Below, in pieces: positions 5,444-5,904 of a stretch of 5,904 nucleotides of DNA (its first letter is position 1; each line of letters begins with the position of its first letter). The position numbers were made by a program, and so were the translations under genes. Source of the DNA: Ignavibacteriota bacterium (lineage in GTDB: Bacteria; Bacteroidota; UBA10030; UBA6906); contig PMNP01000384.1 in the NCBI GenBank assembly GCA_003161755.1, positions 2,441-8,344 on the forward strand, written 5' to 3'. A model generated the notes under the pieces. The model was not told the DNA's origin and made no database searches. It saw nothing but the letters and a program-made list of their open reading frames with translations.

Positions 5444-5904
5444 TTAGCGTTTTGGACGCAGGTTCCGTTTGCGGACAAAGGCATCCAATATTTCCTTGAG
5501 ATCGGGATGGGTCCGCTCCTGAAGCGAGTATTGCACCCTGGTTGAGGGTTTATTGATGTGGAGAATCCGTCGAAGATCGATGGGTGTTCCAATGATTACT
5601 GCATCGCAAGGAACGTTGTTGATGGTGGCTTCAAGATCATGGATTTGCTCGGGACCGTATCCCATTGCCGGCAAGAGGATACCGATCGCCGGATATTTCC
5701 TGAATGTCTCCGCAATTGATCCGACGACATACGGACGTGGATCGACGATTTCCGCAGCGCCATACTGCCTGGCGGCCAACGTCCCGGCCCCAAATGTCAG
5801 GAACAGGTCGATCACCAAGGGGGCATCCTCCACCACGAGGACACGCTTCCCCTTGATGATCGCCGGATCGTCCGCCACTATCGGTGAAGCGGCCTCAATG
5901 ATTT
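5444..5904 (-). CDS. Cyclic 2,3-diphosphoglycerate synthetase-family protein (partial, C-terminal part)
   Basis: The last 152 residues of a gene that continues past the right edge; the full protein in this family is about 450 residues. The frame is open to base 5904, and GTG at 5876-5878 is an internal valine, since family-like sequence (IEAASPIVADDP) lies upstream of it. Recognisable family features, numbered in the visible fragment, are IKGKRVLVVED (16-26), FGAGTLAA (37-44), GAAEIVDPRPYVVGSIAETF (48-67), LLPAMGYG (76-83), DLEATIN (89-95) and CDAVIIGTPIDLRR (99-112). In methanogens the enzyme makes cyclic 2,3-diphosphoglycerate from 2,3-diphosphoglycerate with ATP; the role of bacterial homologues is not established. 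The stretch after VVED (27-36) looks unlike the Gly/Thr/His-containing motif I remember for the family. It is convergent with glutamine synthetase and probably unrelated in regulation. Confidence 0.8.
   Translation of the reverse strand, partial: IIEAASPIVADDPAIIKGKRVLVVEDAPLVIDLFLTFGAGTLAARQYGAAEIVDPRPYVVGSIAETFRKYPAIGILLPAMGYGPEQIHDLEATINNVPCDAVIIGTPIDLRRILHINKPSTRVQYSLQERTHPDLKEILDAFVRKRNLRPKR

Overview
This 5.9 kb bacterial window, of moderate-to-high GC judged by eye, has four co-directional plus-strand genes followed by one convergent minus-strand gene that runs off the right edge. The layout is: an untranslated region with a strong sigma70-type promoter and a paired palindrome (1-408); an APC-superfamily amino acid permease (409-1965); a PP2C-type Ser/Thr protein phosphatase (2052-2894); a Hanks-type Ser/Thr kinase with a C-terminal membrane anchor (3033-4004); a type I glutamine synthetase whose start overlaps the kinase stop (4001-5353); and, on the minus strand, the C-terminal third of a cyclic 2,3-diphosphoglycerate synthetase-family protein (5444 to beyond 5904).

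No rRNA, tRNA, mobile element or CRISPR is visible. The host cannot be named with confidence. The TTGACA/TATATT promoter and the gene types fit a free-living bacterium; the FCB group (Ignavibacteria/Kapabacteria-like) or Nitrospirota would be reasonable guesses, but nothing here decides it.

The four plus-strand genes read as one functional neighbourhood: an importer for an amino acid or amine, the central ammonium-assimilating enzyme, and a kinase/phosphatase pair between them. The glutamine synthetase is of the alpha type: it lacks the adenylylation-site motif of the enterobacterial enzyme and keeps the arginine linked to glutamine feedback in Bacillus. Its start codon overlaps the kinase stop (ATGA), so the two are probably translationally coupled. 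I infer that reversible Ser/Thr phosphorylation may control nitrogen assimilation or amino acid uptake here; the sequence suggests this but does not prove it.

The most striking non-coding signal is two copies of the dyad CCTTA-N5-TAAGG, 31 bp apart centre to centre. One covers the -10 box of the promoter and the other lies just downstream of the predicted start of transcription. This is the architecture expected for an unidentified repressor. Other non-coding signals are a long hairpin between the permease and phosphatase genes, a hairpin in the permease leader, and a canonical G-quadruplex motif between the two convergent genes.
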